IMG/VR virus record: IMGVR_UViG_3300021197_000448
Coordinates: 1 to 37,011 of that record
Reading direction: 5' to 3' (one strand)
Origin: a virus
Length of the DNA stretch: 37,011 bases
In this document: one piece after another, positions 26,531-32,889 of the stretch
How positions within the stretch are numbered: position 1 is the first letter of the stretch
Layout: every line of letters begins with the position of its first letter
Translations under genes and position numbers: made by a program
Notes under the pieces: generated by a model
The model's database searches: none
Seen by the model: the letters and a program-made list of their open reading frames with translations, nothing else
Told to the model about the DNA's origin: nothing

Positions 26531-26789
26531 CTTGTTCACTAATTTCCCCCGTAGTTAAATCAATATTTACTGGTCCGTGCTCTTTTTCTAAGTCGGCTTG
26601 CAGTTTTTGTAATTCACCAACTACTTCTTGTAATTGAGATATCAATCCAGCTTTATGCCCTTCAATACCACCAATCTGCATTTGTATTTGGTTTTGTTTA
26701 TTTACTGTTTCTTGCAATGATTTTAATTGCTCTTCAGAAATTGACTTTACTTCTTTGTGATCTACGTCTACTGTTTTTAATTTACTCAT
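26511..26789 (-). CDS. Small coiled-coil protein
   Basis: A 92-residue protein. After a short N-terminal tail (MSKLKTVDVDHKEVKSI) it forms a continuous heptad-like helix (QLKSLQETVNKQNQIQMQIG, then GLISQLQEVVGELQKLQADL) and ends with a small strand segment VNIDLTTGEISEQD. This helix-then-INLxTGEI layout is common in short phage proteins placed before packaging genes. It overlaps the next gene's start. It could act as an assembly or tethering factor. No catalytic residues are seen. Confidence 0.78.
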   Translation of the reverse strand: MSKLKTVDVDHKEVKSISEEQLKSLQETVNKQNQIQMQIGGIEGHKAGLISQLQEVVGELQKLQADLEKEHGPVNIDLTTGEISEQDVPASN

Positions 26790-26800
26790 AATGATTTAAT

Positions 26801-26956
26801 TTAATTGTTTGGTTTTTGTTTATAAGGAAATGCTTTATTTAACATTTCTTTTCTATTTGCGCACCCGCAATCGCCAGGTAGTTTATCTACTAGCTTCTTT
26901 ATTCCGGTTGCTTTGGTTATTTTTTCTATGGTATCCCCTAATCCTTTTGATTTCAT
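26801..26956 (-). CDS. Mini-protein with DCGC motif, 51 residues
   Basis: A short gene of 51 residues, found by translating the gap between two larger genes. It starts at ATG 26954-26956, one base after the stop of the DUF6321-like gene, and stops at TAA 26801-26803. The protein begins MKSKGLGDTIEKITKATGIK, continues with a GDCGC motif and ends NKAFPYKQKPNN. A helix followed by DCGCxxRKExLNxxFPY is a pattern I recall in many aquatic phage genomes. The CxC pair and nearby basic residues suggest metal or redox binding, but no role is known to me. Tight spacing on both sides supports it being real. Confidence 0.8.
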   Translation of the reverse strand: MKSKGLGDTIEKITKATGIKKLVDKLPGDCGCANRKEMLNKAFPYKQKPNN

Positions 26957-27316
26957 TTAGCAATTCCATTTACGTCTTGCTGCTTTACCTCTTTCGCCAG
27001 TCCAACCTCTGGATCTTGCGCAGAATGATTTACGTCTTTTAGCCGCTTTGCTATCCGGATCTAGTTTTGATGGAGGAGTTGTTACTGCGGTTTTTAAATT
27101 ACCACCAGTTTTTTTATTGTAATTAGCAACACCTTTAGCTGTCATTCCGCCTCCAGCATCTTTACCAGTACCTCCGCCTTTTTTTACTTCAGCGTAGTTA
27201 CCAGATTTTTTATTACGCTTAGGTGCGTATGATTTTGATTTTGCCTTTTTAAGAGGACTTGCGTATCTCTCAGTCGTCATTAAAGCTGGAGAACAAGGTT
27301 TCATTTTAAATGCCAT
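26957..27316 (-). CDS. DUF6321-like small basic protein
   Basis: A 119-residue, very basic protein. The C-terminal half carries GGGMTAKGVANYNKKTGG, then LKTAVTTPPSKLDPDSKAA, KRRKSFCARSRGW and a final RKWNC. This pattern fits the family I know as DUF6321, found in aquatic phages and some large algal viruses. The N-terminus is different: MAFKMKPCSPALMTTERYAS followed by PLKKAKSKS, which shares the MAFKM start and SP motifs with other proteins of this cluster. The ATG overlaps the upstream stop as TAATG. DNA or RNA binding is plausible from charge; the family has no function I know of. Confidence 0.85.
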   Translation of the reverse strand: MAFKMKPCSPALMTTERYASPLKKAKSKSYAPKRNKKSGNYAEVKKGGGTGKDAGGGMTAKGVANYNKKTGGNLKTAVTTPPSKLDPDSKAAKRRKSFCARSRGWTGERGKAARRKWNC

Positions 27317-28236
27317 TATTTAAAGTAGTTTTTCTTCATTGGTGACTTTGATTTAAAAAAGTTTGGAGAACTTTTTTTGCCGGTTCCTTTAACCCCTCCG
27401 GCCTCAATAACAGTTTTTTGGCCTTCGTAAGTTTTAGATGCATCATACAATTCCATATCTCTAGAGGCGCTATCAAATGTTCCAGTTTTTAATGGATCCT
27501 TACTCATTTCAACTTGTCTAGTTCGAGCTGTCATGTTTTTATTAAAAGCATCTAACTCTGCGTAATTTTCTTCTACTTTAGCTTTTTTCCTAGCATTTCT
27601 AACTGCTTCCCTGCGCTTTTTACCTTTAAGCTTTTCTGTTTTTTGAAAATTACCATCTTTGTCTATTCTACCACCACCACTAGCCGCTAGTTTAGCCGCT
27701 TTTATTTTAGCCTGACGGACATCCTTACCAGATTTTTTAATTGACCTACTCTGTTGCCTAACTCTCCAAGGCGACATTGCATCCATTTTATCTCTTGTTT
27801 GGGTTGCGGTAAATTTTTCTTTTTCATCACCTGGTATTACTTCATCTGGTTCACTTTGCCCAGTGTCTACCTGATCTCTTGGCACATTAGGATTATCCTT
27901 AGCCCATTGTTTCATTTCATCCGTAACTATAATTCCTTCTGCTTCTAAATCTGCAAATGTTTTATTTCTAGTTATTTTTTTCCCTTTAACAATTTTATCC
28001 CCGGTTGACTCTGATTCTAATACACCTACTTTCTGCTTTATTGGCGACTCAGTTTTTTTTTTCATTGAGTAACCTCTTAGCTTACTTGGCGATGGAATGT
28101 CTCTAGTTTGATTATCCCCATGCACACCAGCTGGGCCTACATTTAATAAAGGTTCTTTTACGCCTTTCTTTTGATTAAATAAACCAGATTCCACTCTTGC
28201 GGTAATTGGTATGTTCTTTTTTCCTTTTGTTCCCAT
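27316..28236 (-). CDS. Basic, low-complexity SPxK-motif protein, 306 residues
   Basis: A 306-residue protein with Lys-rich composition and no clear globular core. SPxK motifs occur as PSPSK, ESPIK and KSPMK, with variants MSPWR and SSPNFFK. A strongly basic stretch KLKGKKRREAVRNARKKAKV lies near residues 205-225. The extreme C-terminus (FFKSKSPMKKNYFK) combines SP motifs with aromatic residues. It lies in a run of six genes sharing the SPxK motif. Possible roles are DNA condensation in the virion, a linker or cargo protein, or a substrate of assembly proteases. None is established. The protein would be intrinsically disordered for much of its length. Confidence 0.78.
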   Translation of the reverse strand: MGTKGKKNIPITARVESGLFNQKKGVKEPLLNVGPAGVHGDNQTRDIPSPSKLRGYSMKKKTESPIKQKVGVLESESTGDKIVKGKKITRNKTFADLEAEGIIVTDEMKQWAKDNPNVPRDQVDTGQSEPDEVIPGDEKEKFTATQTRDKMDAMSPWRVRQQSRSIKKSGKDVRQAKIKAAKLAASGGGRIDKDGNFQKTEKLKGKKRREAVRNARKKAKVEENYAELDAFNKNMTARTRQVEMSKDPLKTGTFDSASRDMELYDASKTYEGQKTVIEAGGVKGTGKKSSPNFFKSKSPMKKNYFK

Positions 28237-28241
28237 TATAG

Positions 28242-28670
28242 TTAGTTATTTTTGTTGTCAGTTAAATCAGCCGCTTTAGGTTCTGGTTTTAAATTTTTAA
28301 AAGCTTTGCCAACTTCAGCACCTGCATCAACAAACTTTTTACCAGTAACAGCTGCTCCTGCTACTAAAGTTTCATTTATTTTGAAAGGTGATGATTTTGA
28401 TTTTTGTGTTATTGGATTCATTTTAGTAGGACTAGCTAAATCGCCACCGTATCCATCTTGAAAATAAGCTTCTCCGCCGTAAAAGTTTTTCTTTTTGCCA
28501 GGTGATGAAAGTCTTTCTTGAAAAGATGCTTTAGCTTGCTTCAAAGAAACTTCTTCTCCTCCGACACCTTGTCTTGGTCCTGGATCAGATTTTTCTTGAA
28601 AACCACTCGCGTTTTGTTTAGACTCTATTTTATTAAGCCTACTTGCTTGTCCTCTATATGTAATTGCCAT
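28242..28670 (-). CDS. SPxK-motif protein, 142 residues
   Basis: A 142-residue polar protein with SSPGK, ASPTK and SSPFK motifs. The N-terminus reads MAITYRGQASRLNKIESKQN. The C-terminal half contains the most structured part, INETLVAGAAVTGKKFVDAG and AEVGKAFKNLKPEP, with a short Ala/Gly/Val helix. A very similar helix (GAALTSKKFLDVAGAVKQGL) opens the internal virion protein at 4922-6139, which hints that this protein also ends up inside the particle. The gene is separated from its neighbours by five and two bases. I recognise no named family. Confidence 0.75.
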   Translation of the reverse strand: MAITYRGQASRLNKIESKQNASGFQEKSDPGPRQGVGGEEVSLKQAKASFQERLSSPGKKKNFYGGEAYFQDGYGGDLASPTKMNPITQKSKSSPFKINETLVAGAAVTGKKFVDAGAEVGKAFKNLKPEPKAADLTDNKNN

Positions 28671-28672
28671 AA

Positions 28673-29026
28673 TTATGATTGTTTATATGCTTCGTCCTCC
28701 CATTCAAAATCAGGATGCCCCTCGTTCATTTCAGACCGTTTGTATACTTTCATAGGAGATTTAGTGTCTCTTTTCCAAGTTACAGAATCTTCTGTGTATT
28801 GTAATCTACCGGTAGCTAGTTGATCTAAATGAACTTTTTCGTGAGCAACAGCTTTTTCTATCTTTTTATCAGATAATTTTGAACTAACAAAAATAGTTCC
28901 ATCTCTATTAGCTTCAGCTTCAACCCCTTCTTCCAAATCATCTTTTAAAATGACAGGAGTACCAAACTGGGATGTTTTTTCATGTATCCCAAATACTTCT
29001 GAATGAGGTTTTAACTTAAATGCCAT
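28673..29026 (-). CDS. Mini metallopeptidase-like protein with HEKVH motif, 117 residues
   Basis: A 117-residue protein with HEKVH at residues 62-66 inside the helix AVAHEKVHLDQLATG, a good fit to the HExxH zinc site of metallopeptidases. It is preceded by the strand GTIFVSSKLSDKK. A later acidic segment, EWEDEAY at 108-114, could give the third zinc ligand. It is much shorter than cellular M-type peptidases and looks like a minimal catalytic core. It starts MAFKLKPHSE, like two neighbours, and has one SPxK motif (KSPMK). Its place among SPxK proteins suggests they might be its substrates, which is speculation. The ATG overlaps the upstream stop. Confidence 0.78.
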   Translation of the reverse strand: MAFKLKPHSEVFGIHEKTSQFGTPVILKDDLEEGVEAEANRDGTIFVSSKLSDKKIEKAVAHEKVHLDQLATGRLQYTEDSVTWKRDTKSPMKVYKRSEMNEGHPDFEWEDEAYKQS

Positions 29027-29430
29027 TATCCTTTATATCCAGATTTAGAAGCTGCTTGTGCATTTTCCGCGTAATGCTTTCTTGCTTTAGCACTTAATTT
29101 TTGGTTTGAAGCTTCTTTAATATCATACTTCATTCCTTTATTCATTTTAGCTGGCGATTTACCTTGTTTAGCAGCAATTGCATCTACTATTTGTTTTGGT
29201 AAATTCTTTTTTTGCTTAGCTGTTTGCTTAGCAGGTGATTCGTAATCTCTTTTTGATTTGCTTTCGTCACCTTTTTTACCGCCATACATTTTTGCAGGTG
29301 ATTCGTAATCTAATTTACTTTTAGATTCATCTCCTTTTTTACCGCCATACATTTTAGCAGGTGATGCAGCTCCACCTTTTCTTGCTCCAATTTTGTTTGG
29401 ACCAATACCTTTAAATCCTGAATATCCCAT
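29026..29430 (-). CDS. SPAK-repeat basic protein, 134 residues
   Basis: A 134-residue Lys/Gly/Ser-rich protein with four SPAK motifs. Two tandem 21-residue units contain SPAKMYGGKKGDESKSK followed by L or R and DYE; a third begins with SPAKQ. The remainder is basic (KQKKNLPKQIVDAIAAKQGK) and ends in a helix rich in Ala and Lys. The DNA of the two units differs at synonymous positions while the protein is nearly identical, so the unit appears to be kept by selection. It lies second in the SPxK cluster. Function is unknown; nucleic acid binding or display of a repeated docking motif are options. Confidence 0.8.
   Translation of the reverse strand: MGYSGFKGIGPNKIGARKGGAASPAKMYGGKKGDESKSKLDYESPAKMYGGKKGDESKSKRDYESPAKQTAKQKKNLPKQIVDAIAAKQGKSPAKMNKGMKYDIKEASNQKLSAKARKHYAENAQAASKSGYKG
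29231..29356 (-). repeat. Two tandem 63-bp units inside the SPAK-repeat gene
   Basis: Units span 29231-29293 and 29294-29356, each encoding 21 residues that start with SPA in the plus-strand landmark gcaggtgattcg. A third partial unit starts at 29357. The units differ mainly at third codon positions and one K/L-R site, so the duplication is not recent. Confidence 0.8.
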
Positions 29431-29440
29431 TTTTAATTAT

Positions 29441-29764
29441 TTATTTGTTAGTTTTTTTTGTTTCTACTTTTTTAGGCATATAACATTTCTTTTTTCTATA
29501 TTTTCCACCTGCTTTTTTACAAGCTACCCTTTCTTTACTTGATAAAGTTATATTACCTAATTTCTTACCAATATCTTTAACTTTCGACACTACCTTGTCT
29601 TTTACTTCATCTGCTTTTTCTGCTACAACTTTAGGCAAATCTTTAACTTTAACTTGCTTAGCTGGTGAAGATGGAGATGATGATACCACAGGCTTTATTG
29701 CTTGAGGTGTTTGATGTCCTATTGATTTTAACAACGGAGATTTGGGGTTCATTTTAAATGCCAT
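29441..29764 (-). CDS. SPxK-motif basic protein, 107 residues
   Basis: A 107-residue protein starting MAFKMNPKSPLLKSIGHQTP, with a second motif SSPSSPAK near residue 34. A charged amphipathic helix follows (VVAEKADEVKDKVVSKVKDI), then a compact basic C-terminus with two Cys (RVACKKAGGKYRKKKCYMPK). The start MAFKM plus an early SP is shared with the DUF6321-like protein, and the DNA of the two starts is identical over 17 bases (ATGGCATTTAAAATGAA). It is the first gene of the SPxK cluster, two bases after the stop of the 146-residue gene. Function is unknown. Confidence 0.78.
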   Translation of the reverse strand: MAFKMNPKSPLLKSIGHQTPQAIKPVVSSSPSSPAKQVKVKDLPKVVAEKADEVKDKVVSKVKDIGKKLGNITLSSKERVACKKAGGKYRKKKCYMPKKVETKKTNK

Positions 29765-29766
29765 AA

Positions 29767-30207
29767 TTATCTTTCTTTATCTTTTATCATATCGTCAATA
29801 GCTTTATTGTAAACTTTGTCCGTATATGTTTTGTTTTTATAAAACTTACTTCTTGAAGATGTTGGTAAATCTTCTTCTGCTAATAGTATTCTGTATATCC
29901 TATTAATTAAATTTTTACATTTAAAAGATGTTGTATATACAGTGAACTTTTTTGTTGTTCTGTTTCTTTGACTCCATACATCGATCCAACCTCCAGTTCT
30001 TAATCTTTCCCATCTAGCTTTATCCCAAGAGTATGTGTACACACCTTCTATAAAATCATTACGTGTAAAATGCTTTTTACAATCTAAATAAAATAGCAAT
30101 TCAAGATCTGCATCTTTTATGTCATAAGTTTTACAAGCCCATTTTCTAACAAGCCTGTAATACTTAAACAAATTCATTTCTCGCAGATCTTTTGAAGTTA
30201 ATCTCAT
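29767..30207 (-). CDS. Possible winged-helix-type small protein
   Basis: A 146-residue basic protein. The segment DIKDADLELLFYLDCKKHFT, then RNDFIEGVYTYSWDKARWER and LRTGGWIDVWSQRN, looks like a helix-turn-helix followed by a beta wing, as in MarR/PadR-like winged helices. The end holds KCKNLINRIYRILLAEEDLP. I recall similar proteins in aquatic podophages near the structural genes. The start overlaps the groES stop as ATGA. A regulator of late genes or a structural DNA-binding protein are both possible. The fold assignment is by eye and uncertain. Confidence 0.75.
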   Translation of the reverse strand: MRLTSKDLREMNLFKYYRLVRKWACKTYDIKDADLELLFYLDCKKHFTRNDFIEGVYTYSWDKARWERLRTGGWIDVWSQRNRTTKKFTVYTTSFKCKNLINRIYRILLAEEDLPTSSRSKFYKNKTYTDKVYNKAIDDMIKDKER

Positions 30208-30461
30208 TCTACTAAAACAACATCATTGATGGTAATAACGTGGTACATCTTATCACCCCATTCAATACCATGACCTGCATGTTTATCGTATCTTATAATG
30301 CTATCTTTTTTTATATAATCTACTTTATCACCAGAACTTATAACTTTTGCCTTTAAGTACCTAATGTCTTTATTTTGACTTTCAGTTAATTCAAGACCAC
30401 CTACTGTCTTCGGCGCTTCTTTTATTTTATCAATAACGATGTAATAATTAATTGCTTTCAA
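30204..30461 (-). CDS. groES: Co-chaperonin, GroES-like
   Basis: An 85-residue protein with the GroES pattern: an N-terminal strand (INYYIVIDKI), the mobile loop with KTVGGLELTES in place of the usual GGIVL, then the strand block YLKAKVISSGDK, KKDSIIRYDKHAGHGIEWGD and MYHVITINDVVLVE. The loop's hydrophobic tripeptide, which contacts GroEL, is L-E-L. It is shorter than cellular GroES (about 97 residues). The only fitting start is a TTG (30459-30461), inside the end of groEL, so the two genes overlap by 14 bases and translation is probably coupled. Order is groEL then groES, opposite to the usual bacterial operon. It should cap the phage GroEL. Confidence 0.88.
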   Translation of the reverse strand: MKAINYYIVIDKIKEAPKTVGGLELTESQNKDIRYLKAKVISSGDKVDYIKKDSIIRYDKHAGHGIEWGDKMYHVITINDVVLVE

Positions 30462-32052
30462 GAGTTCTTACGTTTGAGATTATACAATCAGCCGATACAA
30501 TAGTTGTCGCTACACTTATCGCATTCTTTAAAGCCGCTTTAGTTACTAATACTGGATCTATAATTCCACTATCAATCATATTCTTATAACACCCACAAGT
30601 AGCATCAATACCAACGCCCGCCCAGTCTCTATCATTTATGTCTTTATTACTTTCAACATACTCTTTAGGATTTAAAGCATCATCAAAACCAGCATTCTTT
30701 AATATAGTATGGTAAGGTGCTGTTATAGCGCTTAATAATATATCATAGCCTTCGTTTTGTTTTACTATGGTTTGCGAAGCGTTAAGTAAAGCAACACCAC
30801 CACCTGGCACAATGCCTTCTGCTAATGCAGCTTTAGTCGCATGCAAAGCATCATCAACTCTATCTTTCTTTTCTTTAAGCTCAACTTCTGAATCTGCGCC
30901 AATATAGATTACTCCAACCTTTCCAGTTAGCATTGATAATCTTTCTTGTAGCTTCTTTTTAATCCAGCCGTTTTTTTCTTTTTCTATTTTTCTCTCTACG
31001 TCTTTAATTCTTTCAGCTACAGGTTCTGTAACTTCATTAATTTGCAGTGTAGTGTTTTTATCGTCTGTAACGGACTTAACAACCTCGCCTAATACATTTA
31101 CATCTATTAAGTCTAAATCATCGCCTAACTCCTCATTAACAGACGTGGCACCCGTTAGAATAGCTAAATCTTCTATAGCATCTTCTTTAGTTGGCCCAAA
31201 TCCAGGTAAATCTACAATATTTACTTTTATATTGCCTTTAACTTTATTAGCGAGCAATGTAGCATACGGTTGTTGATCTACTGGGGCAACAATCAATAAA
31301 GAACGTTTGTTTTTTATAACGTGTTCCAATATGCCTTGTATTCTTCTTACATTAGGTATTGCTGAGCTTACTATTAACACATAAGGATTTTCTAATACTG
31401 CTGTGCCTTTTTCTTTATCTGTTATTAAGTGTGGTGATTTAATACCTGAATTAAATTGTGTACCCTCAACAAACTCAACATAAGTTTCATTTGTAGGGGA
31501 GTCTTCCATTAATACAACTCCGTTTCTTCCAACTTTTTCATAAGCTTCTCCAATCTTGTCTCCAAGCTCTTGGTCATTGTTACAACTAATATATGCAACT
31601 TGACTAAGCATTTCACCTTTAACCTCAGTGGAGGTAGTATCAAGATAGTCCATAATCTCTTTAGCACATCCTGCAACTCCTTCTTTAATATATCTAATTG
31701 ATTCTTCGCCATTGTATTCGTTTAGTTTATTTAATAGTGATTGAGCAAGGACGATAGCCGTAGTGGTACCGTCACCTGCTTCTTTCACTGTATTGCTAGC
31801 AGCTTCTTTTATTAAAGTAGCTCCTATATTTTCGACCGGGTCCATTAAGACTACGCTTTCCGCAACGGTTACACCATCTTTTGTGATTACCGGCCTGCCC
31901 ATAGCGTCTTCGTATATAACGCATTTTCCAGAAGCACCTAATGTAGACTTCACTGCGTCGGATAATTTAGAAACACCGGACATAATTTTATTTCGTGCAT
32001 CATCGCCGAAATTCAGATCTTTAACAATCTGACTAGGTAAATTGAATTCCAT
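30448..32052 (-). CDS. groEL: Chaperonin GroEL, phage-encoded
   Basis: A full-length 534-residue group I chaperonin. ATP-site signatures are present: TLGASGKCV at 37-45, ITKDGVTVAE with Asp59, GDGTTTA at 93-99 with Asp94, and the DALHATKAALAEG segment with Asp401 followed by GGG at 417-419. The equatorial end NMIDSGIIDPVLVTKAALKN is intact. All three catalytic Asp equivalents are kept, so it should hydrolyse ATP. The C-terminal Gly-Gly-Met tail typical of bacterial GroEL is missing, and the N-terminus is about seven residues longer. Apical-domain positions differ from E. coli (see finding). It is placed 29 bases after the preceding gene and overlaps groES. It likely folds capsid or giant tail proteins during infection. 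Confidence 0.95.
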   Translation of the reverse strand: MEFNLPSQIVKDLNFGDDARNKIMSGVSKLSDAVKSTLGASGKCVIYEDAMGRPVITKDGVTVAESVVLMDPVENIGATLIKEAASNTVKEAGDGTTTAIVLAQSLLNKLNEYNGEESIRYIKEGVAGCAKEIMDYLDTTSTEVKGEMLSQVAYISCNNDQELGDKIGEAYEKVGRNGVVLMEDSPTNETYVEFVEGTQFNSGIKSPHLITDKEKGTAVLENPYVLIVSSAIPNVRRIQGILEHVIKNKRSLLIVAPVDQQPYATLLANKVKGNIKVNIVDLPGFGPTKEDAIEDLAILTGATSVNEELGDDLDLIDVNVLGEVVKSVTDDKNTTLQINEVTEPVAERIKDVERKIEKEKNGWIKKKLQERLSMLTGKVGVIYIGADSEVELKEKKDRVDDALHATKAALAEGIVPGGGVALLNASQTIVKQNEGYDILLSAITAPYHTILKNAGFDDALNPKEYVESNKDINDRDWAGVGIDATCGCYKNMIDSGIIDPVLVTKAALKNAISVATTIVSADCIISNVRTLESN

Positions 32053-32081
32053 TTGATTAAATTTTAGTTAAGTATAATATA

Positions 32082-32399
32082 TTATTTAAATGTTTTTACC
32101 ACTTTCGGTCCAGATATATAATCTAGTTTTCTTTGGTAATGATCGACAGACCCATCAATAGCGCTTTCAGCACCGTCAAGAGTTTCTCGCCTGGTTACAT
32201 CTATCCACTTTTCACAGCAAGTGTCTTTCTCTGGATCACAAGCACAATTTATGTCTTTGATTTCTGTTTGAAAAAATCCGTTTGGTAATTGTGTGATTCT
32301 CCAGTTTTTCTTCTCTGCTGCATGCTTCCAAGATTCGATGGTTTTTTCTGTTGGTTGTGGCTGACTACTCCACGTACTAGTCTGGTAAAATAGTGTCAT
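32082..32399 (-). CDS. Unknown protein with CxC and CC motifs, 105 residues
   Basis: A 105-residue protein beginning MTLFYQTSTWSSQPQPTEKT. The middle has NGFFQTEIKDINCACDPEKD followed by TCCEKW, so CxC and CC pairs lie close together. The end contains TRRETLDGAESAIDGSVDHY and QRKLDYISGPKVVKTFK. The four Cys in eleven positions suggest metal binding. The sequence looks like a compact alpha/beta protein. It sits between the tail accessory genes and groEL. I recognise no family. Its 61-base upstream gap contains a weak hairpin, making this a possible boundary between transcription units. Confidence 0.72.
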   Translation of the reverse strand: MTLFYQTSTWSSQPQPTEKTIESWKHAAEKKNWRITQLPNGFFQTEIKDINCACDPEKDTCCEKWIDVTRRETLDGAESAIDGSVDHYQRKLDYISGPKVVKTFK

Positions 32400-32427
32400 T
32401 GGTTTTGGTTTTAATTGACATTGGTTT

Positions 32428-32444
32428 CATACCTCTCTGGTATG
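32428..32444 (-). promoter_or_regulatory. Small hairpin between the tail gene block and the groEL block
   Basis: In the minus-strand RNA, CATACC pairs with GGTATG around a five-base loop (AGAGA). It lies about 17 bases after the stop of the DUF7936-like gene and about 29 bases before the next ATG, in one of the longer gaps of the window. Six pairs only; it may be a weak terminator or chance. Confidence 0.35.
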
Positions 32445-32447
32445 GGT

Positions 32448-32465
32448 TTATTATTACGTATTATT
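32448..32465 (-). repeat. 18-bp repeat overlapping a stop codon, copy 2
   Basis: Identical to 7241-7258 (AATAATACGTAATAATAA on the minus strand). The stop codon of the DUF7936-like gene (32461-32463) lies inside it at the same position as in copy 1. Confidence 0.5.
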
Positions 32466-32853
32466 CTTCGTCGTTAACTTCTTCTTCCTCGTCTACAGGT
32501 GGTACTGGGGGAGTAGGATTTTGCCATGTAAAATATAAGTCTTCGTTCACTGGGGTGATTTGAGATTCTATGCTTGCAGCTATGCTAGCTTGCATTGCAG
32601 ATACATCTAAAGAATCTACTAGCCATCCGATAACTACGTTTTCAAAAGCCTCTGTATTTTCGTAAGGCACAAAAGGATCTCCGGCTGTGTAAGTATAGCT
32701 TTGTGTTCCAATATTAGTTGATGAGTAAGTTTTTCCTCCAGATTCTTCAGAACCTGTATACCTGTAATGTACTGTGTATATTACATTATCTTCACCTTCT
32801 GCTTGAATGTGAGCATTCATTTGTGGGATATCCCATTTGTAAGTAATTGCCAT
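32461..32853 (-). CDS. DUF7936-like small phage protein
   Basis: A 130-residue protein starting MAITYKWDIPQMNAHIQAEG, with NVIYTVHYRYTGSEESGG, then a strand region and the helix ENVVIGWLVDSLDVSAMQAS followed by ASIESQITP and a Trp-containing end (FTWQNPTPPVPP). This matches my memory of a small family seen in cyanophages and other marine phages (DUF7936), whose role is not known to me. It ends in an acidic tail (DEEEEVNDEE). Position next to fibre and tail accessory genes suggests a virion or adhesion role. The upstream 33-base gap holds five TTTA copies. Confidence 0.78.
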   Translation of the reverse strand: MAITYKWDIPQMNAHIQAEGEDNVIYTVHYRYTGSEESGGKTYSSTNIGTQSYTYTAGDPFVPYENTEAFENVVIGWLVDSLDVSAMQASIAASIESQITPVNEDLYFTWQNPTPPVPPVDEEEEVNDEE

Positions 32854-32869
32854 TTTTTAATTTTAAAGA

Positions 32870-32889
32870 TTTATTTATTTATTTATTTA
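32870..32889 (-). repeat. Five TTTA copies at a gene end
   Basis: TTTA repeated five times on the plus strand (TAAA on the minus strand). It includes the stop of the 98-residue gene and puts stops in all three frames before the next gene. This would block readthrough into the DUF7936-like gene. It may also be simple AT-rich drift. Confidence 0.6.

Noticed and set aside
26957-29764. SPxK motifs as cyclin-dependent kinase sites, or a eukaryotic virus origin suggested by the DUF6321-like protein
   Set aside because: The gene set (TerL, crAss-like portal, GroEL/GroES, short-tail proteins, lipobox) is that of a bacterial phage, and bacteria lack such kinases.
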